Below are positions 22,611-35,283 of a DNA stretch of 64,000 nucleotides, one piece after another (within the stretch, counting starts at the first letter, position 1; each line of letters starts with the position of its first letter). The stretch comes from Congeria kusceri (lineage: Eukaryota > Mollusca > Bivalvia > Myida > Dreissenidae). The DNA lies in assembly GCA_027627225.1 (NCBI GenBank), contig JAPFQT010000088.1, positions 186,001-250,000 on the forward strand, read 5' to 3'. Position numbers and translations under genes: made by a program. The notes under the pieces were generated by a model. It was given only the letters and a program-made list of their open reading frames with translations. It was not told the origin of the DNA and did not search any database.

Positions 22611-25009
22611 ACATCCTGACCACCTAATTAATAATTCTATTAAAAACCTCAGCACTGCACAATTTTGCAATAATATTTAAGGCAGAATATGAAGACAATG
22701 TTTTGTATCCAAATATGAAAATGGTCCCTTTAAATGACAGTCATATGCTACTTTATATATGTGCCACCTTATAAGGACAATTATCTTTCTATATCTCAAT
22801 AGCTAAGTGATTTAAATAATTGTCTGAGTGTTTATCATAGAAATCGCGATGCAAACAGATACAGTTCACAGTTGTTTGATTAGTTGACGTGTTCTATATT
22901 CATATCAATACTTGTGCAGGTACAATAAAGGCCTCTCGTGAAACTAGGTAATCTTGCCCTGAAAGGCTTTTTTTATGCACATGTATGATGGAAGAATATT
23001 GCTCTCTGCAGCCTATATTCTGGCTAATTGATTGACATTGTATTTTCACCTACCAGACAATTTGTTTTGAGCAATTTTAATCACAAAATGCCCGCTGAAA
23101 TCATTTCCATATTTTACGAATTAATCCAGAGAAAAAATAGCCACAAAAGTGCAGTTAAAAAGAAGAAGTGGAGGAGTTTGAACACAGTATGAATTTCCGT
23201 TATAGTGAATTCCATGGCCGGATCCAGATATGCCTGTCCTGGGGGCACACGCCAGAGGGAATGGAGGTCTTATTCATTTGTTCCTTCGTCCGTCCATCCG
23301 TCCTTTCGTTCATTAATTTGTTCGTTCATTCATCCATCTGTTTATTTACACACTCATCATTCATTCCTTTACTCACTCATTCATTTACGCATTCATTTAT
23401 TCATTAACCCATTCATTCATTTATTCATTCATTCATTTACTCACTCTTTTATCCTTCCATTCTTTTATTTATCTATTCATTCACCTGCTCAGTGTTCTGG
23501 CGAGGTATCACAAAAGGTGAGACATTTGTCTCAAAGGTCATGAACAATTGGGGTCTTTTCCAATTTTTTGGGCTCACAAACAAAATACACCTACAATTTC
23601 CTACAAATGATAAAATCAATAACAAAGATTTATTTACCTTGACTAGTTATGTCTTGTTTAAGTGTCAGTGGTTGGTATGAGTTTAACCAACAGCAGTTAA
23701 CATTAGAAACACAGTTAATGTTTTGTTGTTTTATCTTAATTATAAACTGCTCAACACAAATAACTGATATAACTAATAAACTTAAAATTAGTGACTTTCA
23801 ATGGAAATGTTATTTGTGTTGTGCTTAATAAAAAGTGAACGCATCATAAAATTTGCTTCAACATTATAGGCAAGCCAATTGTGTTTTTTAAACTAAGAAT
23901 TTTGGAATTTTCGTTCTGGTTTTTACGTCAAATTCGTGACACTGTCACTTTCAGTTTCTGTCAAAAAAACTTCTAGACCGTCACCAGCTTTATTGATAGG
24001 GTTGCAGGCAGCTTGCGAAGTAACGGTCAGACTTATTGTTACCAACAAACTCTTATGTTTTGATGTTTTGCAAGGAGAAATTATTCAATATAACGTTCGA
24101 GGCTTTTTTTCTTAGGCGACGCAGCAGACAACTTGGAAAACAAAATGAATACTCTTCAATATTGAGATAAAGCTCGAACGCATAATGTTATCTATTGGCT
24201 AAGATTGTAGCGCCATATTTAATTAAACAAATCAGAAAGCAGACCTCAATCGGATGTTTGGTTCGTACTCAGCACACTTCGAGACATTTGATATTCGTCC
24301 CAAAATTGTTTCGCATTTTTGACGATTTGTCCCATTAAATTTTGTATCCGACAAAATCGCTACAAGACCAATTTGTTTGCGACATTTGTGAAAAATAAGC
24401 GATAAAATAGCACTTTGAGCTTGACCTAATTTGGACTATGAATTTGGCTACCCAGCACCTGAACCGGGGGCATGTGTGTTTATCAAACACAGAATCTTGT
24501 ATCCTTCTATAGTAGAGGTGGATATAAGACGTCATTCCCTCAAAAATATTCTCTTAAATCATGCAGATTTTGCCTAAAACTGATCGAACCCCAAGATTTT
24601 TCATTGCCCTGCTAGTAAGAGTTTTCCCCAAAATGCCAAAAATAACGATACTTTCCCCCAAATTAGGACAAAAGGCCCCATCCCCAACTGGTGAAAAAAA
24701 TCCCTGCATTATGATGAATTTTCTGTGAAAAACCCTCATAAACTACAAACTATACACATGTGAGATCAAACTTTTGATGCAATTTGGACCATATTCACTA
24801 ATCTTCAGAAGGCTTCGTTTAAAAAAAATCGAATATCCTTTTAAGCAGTTAAGGAGTTATTTTCAAAGATAATAGTTGAGAAATAGGTAACTTCTCGATT
24901 TCATATTAATAACGTTAAGTTAAACTTATTCATAACAGTTAAATAAAAATGGGGGCTATAGTGATTTTTCCACGCTGTTGAGCTTTGTGACCATTACTTT
25001 GACACAGAA
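22611..25009. other. Region without a supported gene
   Basis: It holds a long ATTC/CATT microsatellite (23270-23490) whose frames create false Ser/His/Phe-rich ORFs. A 16-bp inverted repeat (CTCAACACAAATAAC / GTTATTTGTGTTGTG) lies at 23748-23824. ORFs at 24335-24739 have no motif. Confidence 0.45.
23270..23490. repeat. Degenerate ATTC microsatellite
   Basis: Repeated TCATTCATTTATTCATT-type tetramers over about 220 bp, grading from GTCCGTCC on the left. The ORFs across it (23168-23543) are repeat artefacts. Confidence 0.9.
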
Positions 25010-25224
25010 TGAGTTTAAAGCGATAGTTGACACGTCACTTAAGCACAGATGCTATGATGTTACTAAAGCGGTGTTATGAATTCGCGGTAAAGATCTTATA
25101 GGGGTTAGTTATGAACACATGCCCCAACTGTCCCCACTTCCTGCCGTTAAACCTTGCCTACAAGTTGCCTAAGGCTGTTGTCTGAGATTAGCGATAACGA
25201 TCAGTTTAGGGGCACCACCTAGGG

Positions 25225-26150
25225 CCTTGTTAGCTCACCTGAGCACAATGTGCTCATGGTGAGCTTTTGTGATCGGCTTTTGTCCGTCGTCCGTCGTGAA
25301 TCGTTTGTCTTCAACATTTACCTTGTGAACACTCTAGAGGCTACATTTGTTGCCCAATCTTGATGAAACTTGCTCAGAACATTTGTCCAGATGATATCTC
25401 GGACGAGTTCGAAACTTGGTCATGTGGATCATAAACTAGGTCACTAGGTAAAATTGAAGAAAAAGCTTGTGAACACTCTAGAAGTCACATTTTTTTGCCC
25501 AATCAACATGAAACTTGCTTAGAACATTTGTTCTTATGATATCTCAGCCTAGTTCGAAAATGGCCGCCAGGGAGCGGGCAGTTTTTCTTATATGGCTATA
25601 TTGAAAACTTTAAAAAGCTTGTGAACACTCTAGAGGCCCATTTATTGCCCACTCTTCATGAAACTTGCTCAGAACATTTGTTCTAATGATATCTCGGACG
25701 AATTCGAAACTGGGTCTTGTGGGGTTAAAAACTTGGTCACTAGGTCATATTGAATAAAAAGCTTGTGAACACTCTTGAAGTCATATATTTTACCCAATCT
25801 TCTTGAAACGCGCTCAGAACAATTTTTTCAATAATATCTGGGACGAGTTCGAAACTGGGTCACATTGGGTTAGAAACTAGGTCACCAGGCCAAATTGAAG
25901 AAAAAGCTTGTGAACACTCTAGAGGCCAGATTTATAGCCAATTCATCAATAAACTTGCTCAGAACATTTGTCCAAATGATATCTGGGACACGTTCAAAAC
26001 CAGGTCACATGGGGTCAAAAAACTAGGTAACTAGGCCAAAATGAAAAAAAATAATCGTGTGAACAGTCTATAGGCCACATTTTTAGCAGAATCTTTATGA
26101 AACTTGCCCAGAACAATAGATCCTTAGCTCCTTACGGCCCTCTTGCTTTA
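25225..26150 (+). repeat. Hairpin-ended dispersed element with ~150-bp units
   Basis: It begins TTAGCTCACCTGAGCACAA then TGTGCTCATGGTGAGCTTTTG, a clear hairpin (CTCACC..GGTGAG). Internal units share TTGTGAACACTCTAGA, GAAACTTGCTCAGAACATTTG and GATATCTCGGACGAGTTCGA. It ends near GCTCCTTACGGCCCTCTTGC. Same family as 355, 3825 (reverse) and 38128 (forward). Confidence 0.85.
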
Positions 26151-26392
26151 CATTACAAGTTTAAGAAGTTAAAACATAGCATATGATTTGTGTCTGGCTA
26201 GAAGCTTATGCCTGATGTGCCCCTTCCTTTAGAATCTATGCCTTATGCGTGGTCTTGGATAAGCAATAATGATCAATTTAGCGGCACCACAATTTTCTAC
26301 AATCTGATTTTTTCTTTTCAAAGTTCGAAATTTCATGATTAAGATATGTACATTACATACGCTTTGGGGTCAGCTGGGGGGATGTGCCTTTG

Positions 26393-26412
26393 TGCCCCCC
26401 CCCCCCCCCCAG
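26393..26412. repeat. Poly-C tract
   Basis: A run of about 18 consecutive C bases flanked by GTG and AGT. Length may be unreliable in assembly. Confidence 0.85.
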
Positions 26413-27514
26413 TAAAGCGGGCCTGAATTCCGGCAATAGAATGATAGAATAACAGAAAATAAACAGATTGTTGAGACATTCCGATTTTGTGGACATGGAC
26501 ATGATATTATTTTGGGCACCATAAACAAGCATCTCTTATTATGTTCACAGGGTACAGATGGAATGAATTTTATTTATTTTCTTTAAAAATAAAAAACAAA
26601 AACATATCAGCGCGATCAACTTTTAAAACAAACAACCTGCTGATAACACTTGATTAAGCAATTCAATAGGACCTGTGACAAATTAACACAATTTGAGCGC
26701 CATCGGTTCCAAATGTCGTTATAACGAGTGCACATTGTATTGTATGGTTCCTGCATATTTTGCATCGGAGTCAGAAACCGAATATTCTGTTATAATGGGT
26801 ACCAGTTAATGGAAAATAATCCGTTCCAAACACAATTGTGTTGAAAGGAGAATATTCCGTTATAACGAATGTCATTGTAAAGAGGGTGGACTGTACTAAC
26901 AAAACATGTTTCATGGGGTTTCCTTTAAATTCATTATATTCATGCTATAACCTACATACAAGGCAGGTGTTTCAGAATTGTAAGAGTAATATTGAACTTT
27001 GACATTATCAAATATAGGATTTTTATAAAGATGGAACGAGAGTGTTAAAGGAGCATAACTGATTAAAATCAACTAATAACCTTCATTAAGCATCATTTTC
27101 AACAGGGTTTTCTGACAAGTTTGTGTTCTGGTTCTATTTCTTTAAGATCTGACACCAGAAACGTATGAACTTAACAGGTCAGGTCATTGCTGTTTGTGGT
27201 TGATACTGTTTTTGCTGACACTACTAATGTTTAAAGCTGCAATGATTCTTTCGAAGCATCGATCAATCATTTGTGAATGGCAATTGTCCATACTAAACTA
27301 GCCAAATTGAATTCAATATTATATATTTTATTATTGGTGATTTGTCAGAAAAGAAGAATTATGGTTTTGTGTAGACTAATCATGTAGATTGACCATGACA
27401 TTATGGTTGTTGTTATACTGAACTAGTTATCTTAAACATTATCACCATTACCCACTGTTCGCATTTAAATTGATATATATGGGACACATACGTTTACATT
27501 GACAAATACAATGC

Positions 27515-27990
27515 CATTTATAAATATAGAATATTATGTTAGTATGGTGTTCTGAGAACATGTATCAGTCAAGTTGGTTATGTCAAGTCGTAGCGCACGA
27601 GTGGTGTAGCTTCCTTTAGACACTGTAGGCACTCGCCTATACATTTTTTCTATAGATAAAAAAAATGAAACCGCTTAAATGCAATCGAAACAAGAGGGGG
27701 TAGGGGTGAGGGGCAATCTTTGTTGGTTGTTTTGATACTTAATTTATTAACGATTGCATCAATACTAAATATGTCTCATGAATATAAATACATACTTATT
27801 ATATTTTATTCTCAAAAATAGGGTTTAACTTTAATTAGTTTGTGTAACTGTAGATAAACACCCCAGGCCTGTTATTAAAAGTCAGTTGTGTCTATTGTGC
27901 CTATACATATTTCATACCCAAGCTACGCCCCTGAGACTGCTACTTGTTCTCAGAACACCATACTAATATCATATTCCATTTATTATATAC
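27515..27990. mobile_element. Inverted-repeat element with ~50-bp termini
   Basis: The left terminus contains TTAGTATGGTGTTCTGAGAA (27540-27559). The right terminus contains the same sequence inverted (TTCTCAGAACACCATACTAA, 27947-27966). Similarity extends outward through ATTTATAAATATAGAATAT and its counterpart. The core is about 370 bp and includes AAGCTACGCCCCTGAG and GTGGTGTAGCTTCC but no gene. Non-autonomous DNA transposon is the likely class. Confidence 0.75.
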
Positions 27991-29480
27991 CTTTTCAGCA
28001 TATTATTCATAAAAAAAGAACCACAAACTATTTTGTTTCACATAAACAATGCTTTTCGCGGCAATGAGTTATGCATTGATGACGGCATTATTTTACAGCT
28101 AGGTAAAACATTAGCTCCGAATGGATTTGTGTTGCTTTGTTTAGTGGATATTATAATCATTAGTATTCCATTTTATTTGTGTTGGATTAAATACACAATA
28201 AATCACCATTGCTGTCTGTTATTCTATTTTGCCTTGTGTTTAACAAAGGTGAAATTGAATAATACTGTTAGTTATTGTGATAAAACAGCAGTAAAATTGT
28301 GTGTTTCTGGATATGTTGAACAATATGAGTGATGTCTGAAGAAATGCTGTACTGGGTGCCTCTAGGAAGAAACGTTTACCGGGGTTAAGATTATCAACTG
28401 CTTTTATTAATGTTCTATTTATTTTATAAATGTATATTACAGACTAGATATCTAGATGAACACGTACGCTTTTGAAGTTGTAAATATGCATTCCGATAAT
28501 TTCCGATACGATCACGTTTGTGACATAAAAAGTAGTCTGGCTACTAGTATGATACGGAAACAGAAAATGCTAGTAGCGAATACATTTACCCGTATCCGAA
28601 TATTGAATACATAAGGTATTGCTAACAGAAAAACAATGGATATATAATAATAATAAATATCATATCTCATGAATACTCAAAAACAAGCTGTATAAAAGAA
28701 AAATGAATCCAATAGAAATACTCAACTAAATGATATTTAAAATCGAAATCAAATCAAATCAAGCCATGGCTAAATCATTGCAGCTCTACTTGTGTTGTTT
28801 CTGTTGGCGCTGTTGTTGCTGTTGGGTCTGTTGCTGCTACTACTGTTGATGGTCTGATGTTGTGGGTGGTTGTGCATGATTGTTGTTGTTAATGGATCCA
28901 ACTTTTAGGGGTTTAAAGTGAAGAAGTCGTAAAAAAAATTAACAAACAAATTTTATTTGTTACGATTGAATAAGTATATAATTAATGATGCTATCATGCA
29001 AAAAGACTATGTGTAGTGTAACCTATGACTTTAACTGTTGAAAGTACTACAGCTGGACACTGATTCTACATCTCCACTTAACTTGGTGCACTTAACTAGC
29101 AACCCCAATGATTTTTTCAAACAGGTTTATTTGCTAAATGAGCATAATGAGATTGTAGGTCTTGATTCGCAGTTTTTAAAACAGTTTGAATTTTTAAAAT
29201 ATCTTAACAGGTTCAAAAGTTATGCCATTTTTTAACTTGCCCGAAATTAACTTTTCGGTGAATTTTTTGCTGAGCATCTTGGTCATAATATATGTGTGTT
29301 TCGCGGACCACATTCGCGGAACAAAATAACATTTTTTGCTATAACTTTTGTTTTAATTGTCTTATTTGGTTGAAACTTGCCATGCCTATGTATTTTTCCA
29401 CAAGGAATCCAATTTTTACATTAAAAATACTATATCTTAATAAACAACAAAGTTATTGAGGTTTAAAAGACACTTTTAAC
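27991..29480. other. Region without a supported gene
   Basis: The 99-codon ORF 28033-28332 and 65-codon ORF 29038-29235 show no motif, no start context and no splice partner. A short TGTTGC-rich imperfect repeat lies at 28790-28890. Confidence 0.4.
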
Positions 29481-29482
29481 AG

Positions 29483-29488
29483 TTTATT
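29483..29488 (-). terminator. Polyadenylation signal AATAAA (minus strand)
   Basis: Canonical signal on the minus strand about 135 nt after the stop of the gene at 29624-31078. It supports that gene's 3' end. Confidence 0.5.
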
Positions 29489-29623
29489 TTTCAGTAAAAA
29501 TCAATATCGCAGACAAAATACCGTACAACAACATAATAAAACAAAATTGTTGTTAATAAATGTAAATTTGCTTTTGCTCTCACAACATGTATTAAACAAT
29601 AGTAATGTCTGATTTGTAATACA

Positions 29624-31078
29624 TTAACAGATACATTGTTTAAAGAACAATTTCTTGTAGAGATTAAACAAGTTGTCATAATGTTCATAATTTGGGAAAA
29701 ACCACTGCCGTCCGGAGTTAATGCACTCGGGCAGGACGCGAAGGTCAAGAATGAACTTTTTCTCTACAGTCTGTGTATCCTCTCTGAGAGGCCATACAAA
29801 CACTCCTGCTTTTCTGCCGGCTGTCATGAACCTCACACATATCTGTCCGTCAGCTTTCAATGAATTGACACAGCCAGGATACCATCTGTCTTGATATGCT
29901 ATGATTACATAATCATTTAAACGTTTCTGCTGTTGACTTATTAAATACTTATTCAAATTCCACTGTTTAACATCACTGTCAATGGCATCTTCCTGCACAG
30001 TTTGTGTTTCAATAGTTCTTGTAAGAGTATTTGTACAATTATCTAACACCACACAAGTCGGAACAGTGTTTGAACTATTACCCACTTCTGTCGGTAGTGT
30101 AGCATTTGTATCACTTTCGCAACTGTTACTAGTCACTTGCTTAGCCGGTGACACATGTTGCACATTCTTGGCCGACGCTGGAGGTATAAATACGGAATTT
30201 GAATGCTCAGTAATGTTTTTAAACCCCTGGATTTTCTTCTTGCTTATAAGCTTCCTTTTCTGTTCAGCAACGCGCAGTATCTTTATGTTCACAGCCTTAG
30301 CATTTGCATGAATGAAATTGTCATTCAGATACCCCAAAACTTCAACTAACTGGGGAACAGTTAAATTTTCTTTCTTGCAAAATTCATTTAATTCTAGCAC
30401 TAGCCCATTGTTCAACGAGTCCAGTTTTTGCAATGTTCTATTTCTTATAGCTTCACAACAGATGCCAAGTGCCTGACATATTGGACCAGGAAATTCCATT
30501 TTTGGTACAACTGCATCGTTTCTAGCCTGAAAAAATACAAAAAAAATGTTTCAAATGTATAATTAATTTCATTTGGTTATTCTTGGTTCAAACCGTTTCA
30601 AAACTGTTGATTTTCCGATTTTTTATTTTTGGTACGAACCGCTCTTGAACAAAACAGACCTTTCGTACCCATTGGAAATAACGAAAAAAGACGTATTATG
30701 TGCACAAATACTTTACTACAATTGCATGAAACAACAAATAAAATTGTATTCTTTAAAATATGACCGTATTTGTGTGTAAAATATTGAAGGTTTGAAGATG
30801 ATATGCGTAAACTGGTTTCGCATTTTGGGCACTTGTCAAAATCGTTCATTTCATATTGCTTGTAACTAAATTTCATAAAATTTTTTAGTCAGTTTAATAC
30901 TATTAATGTTATAAAATCGCGATGAATTCATAAAATATTTACTTACAAATCGATTCCGATCAGGATTAAGTGTGACGGTTGTGTAATTATTGGAAAATTG
31001 GCAGACTTTGCTGGTGATAACTTGTAGCGCTCGAGAACAAACAAAGATGGCGTCACCTTGTGTTAAAATCCAGCACAT
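29624..31078 (-). CDS. Two-exon gene with possible Tudor-like C-terminal domain
   Basis: The long exon is 30526-29624, with acceptor TTTGTATTTTTTCAG. It is preceded by a candidate first exon 31078-30947 that begins MCWILTQGD and ends at a consensus donor TTT|GTAAGT. Both are phase 0 at the 420-nt intron, giving 344 residues. The second exon could also start by itself at 30499 (MEFPGPICQALGICCEA). Its first ~90 residues are helical and a Ser/Thr/Asn-rich linker follows. The C-terminal ~100 residues hold NDYVIIAYQDRWYPG, VRFMTAGRKAGVFVWPLRED and NSGRQWFFPNYE, a beta-rich block that I compare by eye to Tudor-like domains. The reading frame is intact, with an AATAAA downstream. It may be a transposon-associated gene or a domesticated one. 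Function unknown. Confidence 0.55.
30598..30876 (-). other. Intronic ORF with a CPKC motif
   Basis: A 92-codon frame inside the intron of the gene above. It starts MKFSYKQYEMNDFDKCPKCE, so it has one C-x2-C pair but no matching second pair within the first 40 residues. The following text is hydrophobic and less convincing. It could be an alternative first exon or chance. Confidence 0.25.
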
Positions 31079-31856
31079 GTACGATGTTTACGTATTAATG
31101 CGGGTGGTTAAAACGGGGTGTAATATAATGATTTATACATCATTTGAAAGGGTATGAAGTGCAGTTTAAGAAAATATATGTATCTTGAAAAAATATTCAG
31201 CCAAATTAATTATAATTTGCGTCAACTTTTGGGACTATTTTCACTGCTCCTGGTTAAGATACAGCTATGATACAAACATGTGATTGTAGACCAATCAAAT
31301 ACGATTCTAAGCATGTACACTTCATTAATATTCATGTTTGTTTTGTGACCCGGAACAAAGAAATAAACAAGTACGTGTCAAAAACTGGCTCATCTGAAAC
31401 AGCACTGATAGCGATCTGCCAGATTATTAAGATATTGTGAATTAACTCCTGTTTTTGCTAGGCTTAATTATTGAATACTTTATTGAAACTATATTCATTG
31501 GAAAGCAAATTTAATTCTTATTTATGTGATTATAATTTCATTAAGATTGAAAACCTGATAATGAAGAGTTAATGAATTTTCTGCGATGACTATATCAATT
31601 ACTGGAAAATCCCCACTGACCAGCTGATAAGCATCTAGTCTGCTGGGGTTGCTAACTTAACTGTTAAAATTAACTACTTTATGACATCATATACTGATCC
31701 TCCAGTTTAACATCTCACATTTGTAGCATTTCTCAAAGTATTGTCCAGGACACCATGCAACAATTGTGTCTATCATTCCACCGAATTCCTGTGAATTACG
31801 TAATGGAACCAATCAGGTGGATTTTGCTGAATAATGGAGCTTGCCTCTGCCTGCAG

Positions 31857-32000
31857 TTCTTTCAGAGTCTAGAACAGCTGGCCTTTAAACTTCCATTTGA
31901 TGTGAGGGAATATTGTGACATTGAATGGTACAAGGTCAATGTCATCAAATACGGTGCATACGCCATCATCTGGAACTCGAGAACTCTGCTCTCAAGCTGG
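31857..32000 (+). CDS. Orphan exon candidate abutting a minisatellite
   Basis: A strong acceptor (TTGCCTCTGCCTGCAG) is followed by 48 open codons of good protein-like composition, including LAFKLPFDVREYCDIEWYK and VNVIKYGAYAIIWNSRTLL. A weak donor GTGCTG lies at 32001. The frame could also continue into the 45-bp repeat, which keeps it open. No domain is recognised and no partner exon was found. The ORFs at 31755-32430 in three frames derive from this exon plus the repeat. Confidence 0.45.
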
Positions 32001-32013
32001 GTGCTGGTGGCTG

Positions 32014-32328
32014 TGTGTGGAGGCGCGATGTTTTGTTGTATGTGGAAGTCCTCAGTTGTGTGTGGAGGCGCGATGTTTTGTTGTATGTGGAAGTCCTCAG
32101 TTGTGTGTGGAGGCGCGATGTTTTGTTGGATGCGGAAGTCCTCAGTTGTGTGTGGAGGCGCGATGTTTTGTTGTATGCGGAAGTCCTCAGTTGTGTGTGG
32201 AGGCGCGATGTTTTGTTGTATGCGGAAGTCCTCAGTTGTGTATGGAGGCGCGATGTTTTGTTGTATGTGGAAGTCCTCAGTTGTGTGTGGAGGCGCGATG
32301 TTTTGTTGGATGCGGAAGTCCTCAGTTG
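32014..32328 (+). repeat. 45-bp minisatellite, seven copies
   Basis: Seven head-to-tail units of exactly 45 bp (TGTGTGGAGGCGCGATGTTT..CTCAGTTG) with only a few substitutions (TATGTGG/GATGCGG/TATGCGG variants). Because 45 is a multiple of three and no unit contains a stop in several frames, it creates long repetitive ORFs on both strands, for example the minus-strand HIQQNIAPPHTTEDF repeat. These are not taken as genes. Confidence 0.95.
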
Positions 32329-32379
32329 GAGTCCCCAGCCTCTTGTTCTGCAGTCTGTGATCTAAGTCATGGCAACGCA

Positions 32380-34160
32380 CATACCAGTGTATGCATTCAA
32401 CTTAAGGAGTTGTGTATATATATTTTATAAATAATATAATTATACGGGTATTTTACTTTTGAAATTTTCAAATACACATTAACTGAAAGATCTGTGCAAA
32501 ACTAGTGAAAATTGTGACTTATCTTTACTTTATAAATGACCCTGATATGTTTTAAGTTGATTAACAGAAATGTTGCACCTTTGACTGGTACTCAACATTG
32601 GGGTTGCTGCTGTATGGTACCACATGACAGAGGTTTACCATGCAGCTGTCAGCAAACATTACATATATCTTTGGCGGGTGGAGGGGTAGGCCCGGTTTTA
32701 CTGGGGGGGTTGTGGGGGCACAGGACGCACATACCAGCTGACACCAAAGTTTATGTGTTGTATATGCCTTCAACATTAAATTTGAAAAGGAAACAGCGGA
32801 TTGTGAAAATCTGTGGTACCCCTAAACTGATCAATTTCGCTTAAGGCACAGGTTCAGATGAGGGGGTTGGGGGGCACGTGCTTCCAGCTGATCTCAAGCA
32901 TGCATACACATACATGTTTAAATTTCTTAAATGTTGTACTGTGGTGCCTCTTCTGCTGATCATTATCGCTCATCTAAGACACCCCCTTTATGAAATTCCT
33001 AGCTATGCATTCACTGGGTATGTGTTCGCAGTTGATCCCATAGAGATCCTTATCGCGGTATGATAACACCGCTTTAGTAACATCGTAGCACCATTGCTTG
33101 CGTGATGTGTCCACTCGGCACTGCTACTAGCCGATTCCAGCATATCAACTTATATGCAGGGATCATATTTTTATAGAAAGTCAATCGGTCCTGAGGTCCG
33201 CCGACTACGCTCATGGTGTAGCTGAATTTTATGTATCTGAAAATGGTGCATGTCCGAAAATGCCTGTTGTAAAGTTTAACTATTATCTTCAAAGTTTACA
33301 CGCCTCAAACTTCATTAAATGTTCATGTCTATGTCTTTTGTGTTTTTAAGTTAAAACTTTTAACTTCACAAAAATTTAAAGATAACGCAATTCAATAATT
33401 ATAATAAAGCATCCATTCTGTATCCAAATTATGTGTATCCGAAAGATAAGGTATGGTCGAAATTGTGCATTTTAATTATTAATATAAACTACAAAGTTTC
33501 CATCCCTTAATCTTAATAAAATTTAAATTTCTATGTCTGTTATACTAGTTTTGCTGAACTAAAGTTAAAATATAATTTAATACAATATGATCACTTTGTA
33601 TTTTAAAATTAACTACATGACGTCATGAACTTCAAGTAAGCCAACTAACTAATAAACTAATTTTATTAAACTATGTTTTTACTACACTGTTTAGATATAT
33701 TTCATATTAATATTTTATATCATTATGAATGCAGCACAGTACATAAAATAATTATGGAGCAAATACACCTTTTCCAGGAGGATTACATGCGGCTGCTATT
33801 ATCAGTCTCTATAGTAACCAGACACAATTTTATCGTGGAGAAGTACAGGCCGATCTGTGTCAGTAATATAACGCAGTTAACAAACTACAGCAAAAGCACT
33901 CCAATTATTGATCGATAGTGACACGACTGGGGCTTATTAACGCATGACTAATCCACCGGTGTTTGCACCTTCAGAGCTTTTGGGCCATAAAATGCGTGTA
34001 TTGGGTATTGAAATAAGGGGATTATCACGATTTTTATATCGACTGGATAAATCAAGAAAACTGATTGGAGCGATTACCAGTCATTTCAATCGTTCTTTTG
34101 TAAACCCAATCGGCCTCAGACCAGCAAAACCGAAAATAATATGATCCCTGCTTATATGTA
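32380..34160. other. Region without a supported gene
   Basis: The part around 32800-33130 is an inverted, diverged copy of sequence around 25010-25220 (shared ATAACACCGCTTTAGTAACATC and ACTGATCAATTT). ORFs at 32536, 33673 and 33944 have no supporting motif. Confidence 0.45.
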
Positions 34161-34182
34161 TCAGCTATCATTTTTTTAAAAA

Positions 34183-34895
34183 ATGGGAAAATTAGAAGAA
34201 GATTTTCTTAGTAATGTACCTCTTAAACCCGATATTTGGCTTAGATTTTTAGATGACATTTTTATGATATGGAATAGTTCTTTAGAAGACCTTAATACTT
34301 TTATAGATGCTTTAAATAAATTTCATCCTACTATAAAATGTACATATTGTATATCTCAAAAGTCCTCCATGTATCTATATCTAAAAGTGAATATGAAACT
34401 GTTATAACAGATGTTTTTTGTAAACCTACTAATATGCATTTATACTTAGATTTTACATCATCTCACCCCATGTCTTGTAAACGGGGTATACCATATAGTC
34501 AGGCTAAACGCTACAGACGTATTATCTCCGATGATGGTGTATTTACTCAGTCTTTAGCTAGTCTACTAAAATATTTCGAAAATTGAAATTATCCTAAAAA
34601 TGTTATAGCAGATGGATTTACAAAAGTGAAAAATATGTCGCAGGATAGCGCACTGCGTGTTACGCAGAAAAGCACTAATTCAGTGATACCATTTACTGTA
34701 TGTTTTAACACATCACTGCCTAATATTGCTGATATTATACACAAATACTGGGATCTATTACGGTTATCTGACAAAGAGAGTGTTAAGTCTTTACATTCTT
34801 TTAAGCCTATTTTGGCCTATAAACGACCTAAGAATATACAAAACAGTCTTGTTAGATGTTCAGTGTATAACAGTACTAAATTACATTCATTGTGA
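34183..34895 (+). pseudogene. Penelope-like reverse transcriptase C-terminal fragment (broken)
   Basis: The RT active-site strand is visible as WLRFLDDIFMIWNSS, with the DD pair of the palm. It is followed by LNKFHPTIKCTY in frame 1. After a frameshift around 34370-34400 the text continues with ITDVFCKPTNMHLYLDF and SCKRGIPYSQAKRYRRI. An in-frame TGA at 34584-34586 interrupts it, and the frame resumes through KNMSQDSALRVTQ and SVKSLHSFKPILAYKRPKN to 34895. Order and spacing fit the thumb and linker of Penelope-like proteins. The fingers and N-terminus are missing. Confidence 0.85.
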
Positions 34896-34977
34896 TAATA
34901 TCAACATAGTTCTCAATTCAATAGTAGCGTTACTAGTTTAACATATGATTTGCACAATGATGTAGATTGTACTTCAC

Positions 34978-35283
34978 GTGATGTTATATATTACATGTAA
35001 AAAATGTAATAAACAGTATGTCGGACAAACCTATCAAAATGTTTCCCGTAGAATGAATAACCATAGATTTGATATAAGAAACTGTTCAATAAATCCTGTA
35101 TCTCATGTTGCAACCCATTTTGGGCCTCTAAACAATAATTGTACATTGTCAGATTTCTCTTTTGTTCCAATAGATGTTGTTCATAATAATCTAGACCGTT
35201 TATGTAAAGAAACGTTTTGGATACATAAATTAAAGACTATGCTTCCTAACGGTCTTAATAACAAAGTGCTGTACGATATATAA
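34978..35283 (+). pseudogene. GIY-YIG endonuclease domain of the Penelope-like element
   Basis: The frame reads MLYITCKKCNKQYVGQTYQN, matching the GIY-YIG core (Y-x(n)-YVGQT) with a CKKC pair characteristic of the Penelope zinc-bearing linker. It then has VSRRMNNHRFDIRN (catalytic Arg region) and KETFWIHKLKTMLPNGLNN with the conserved Glu-x3-I pattern. The domain itself is intact to the stop, but it is out of frame with the upstream RT fragment. Confidence 0.85.

Noticed and set aside
23168..23543. Ser/His/Phe-rich ORFs
   Set aside because: Created by the ATTC microsatellite.
31755..32430. Long ORFs on both strands (146-201 codons)
   Set aside because: Most of each ORF is the 45-bp tandem repeat, which is open in several frames; only the segment 31857-32000 is kept as an exon candidate.
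33944..34144. ORF just upstream of the Penelope-like fragment as its missing N-terminal part
   Set aside because: It lies outside the 13-bp target duplication and has no RT motif.
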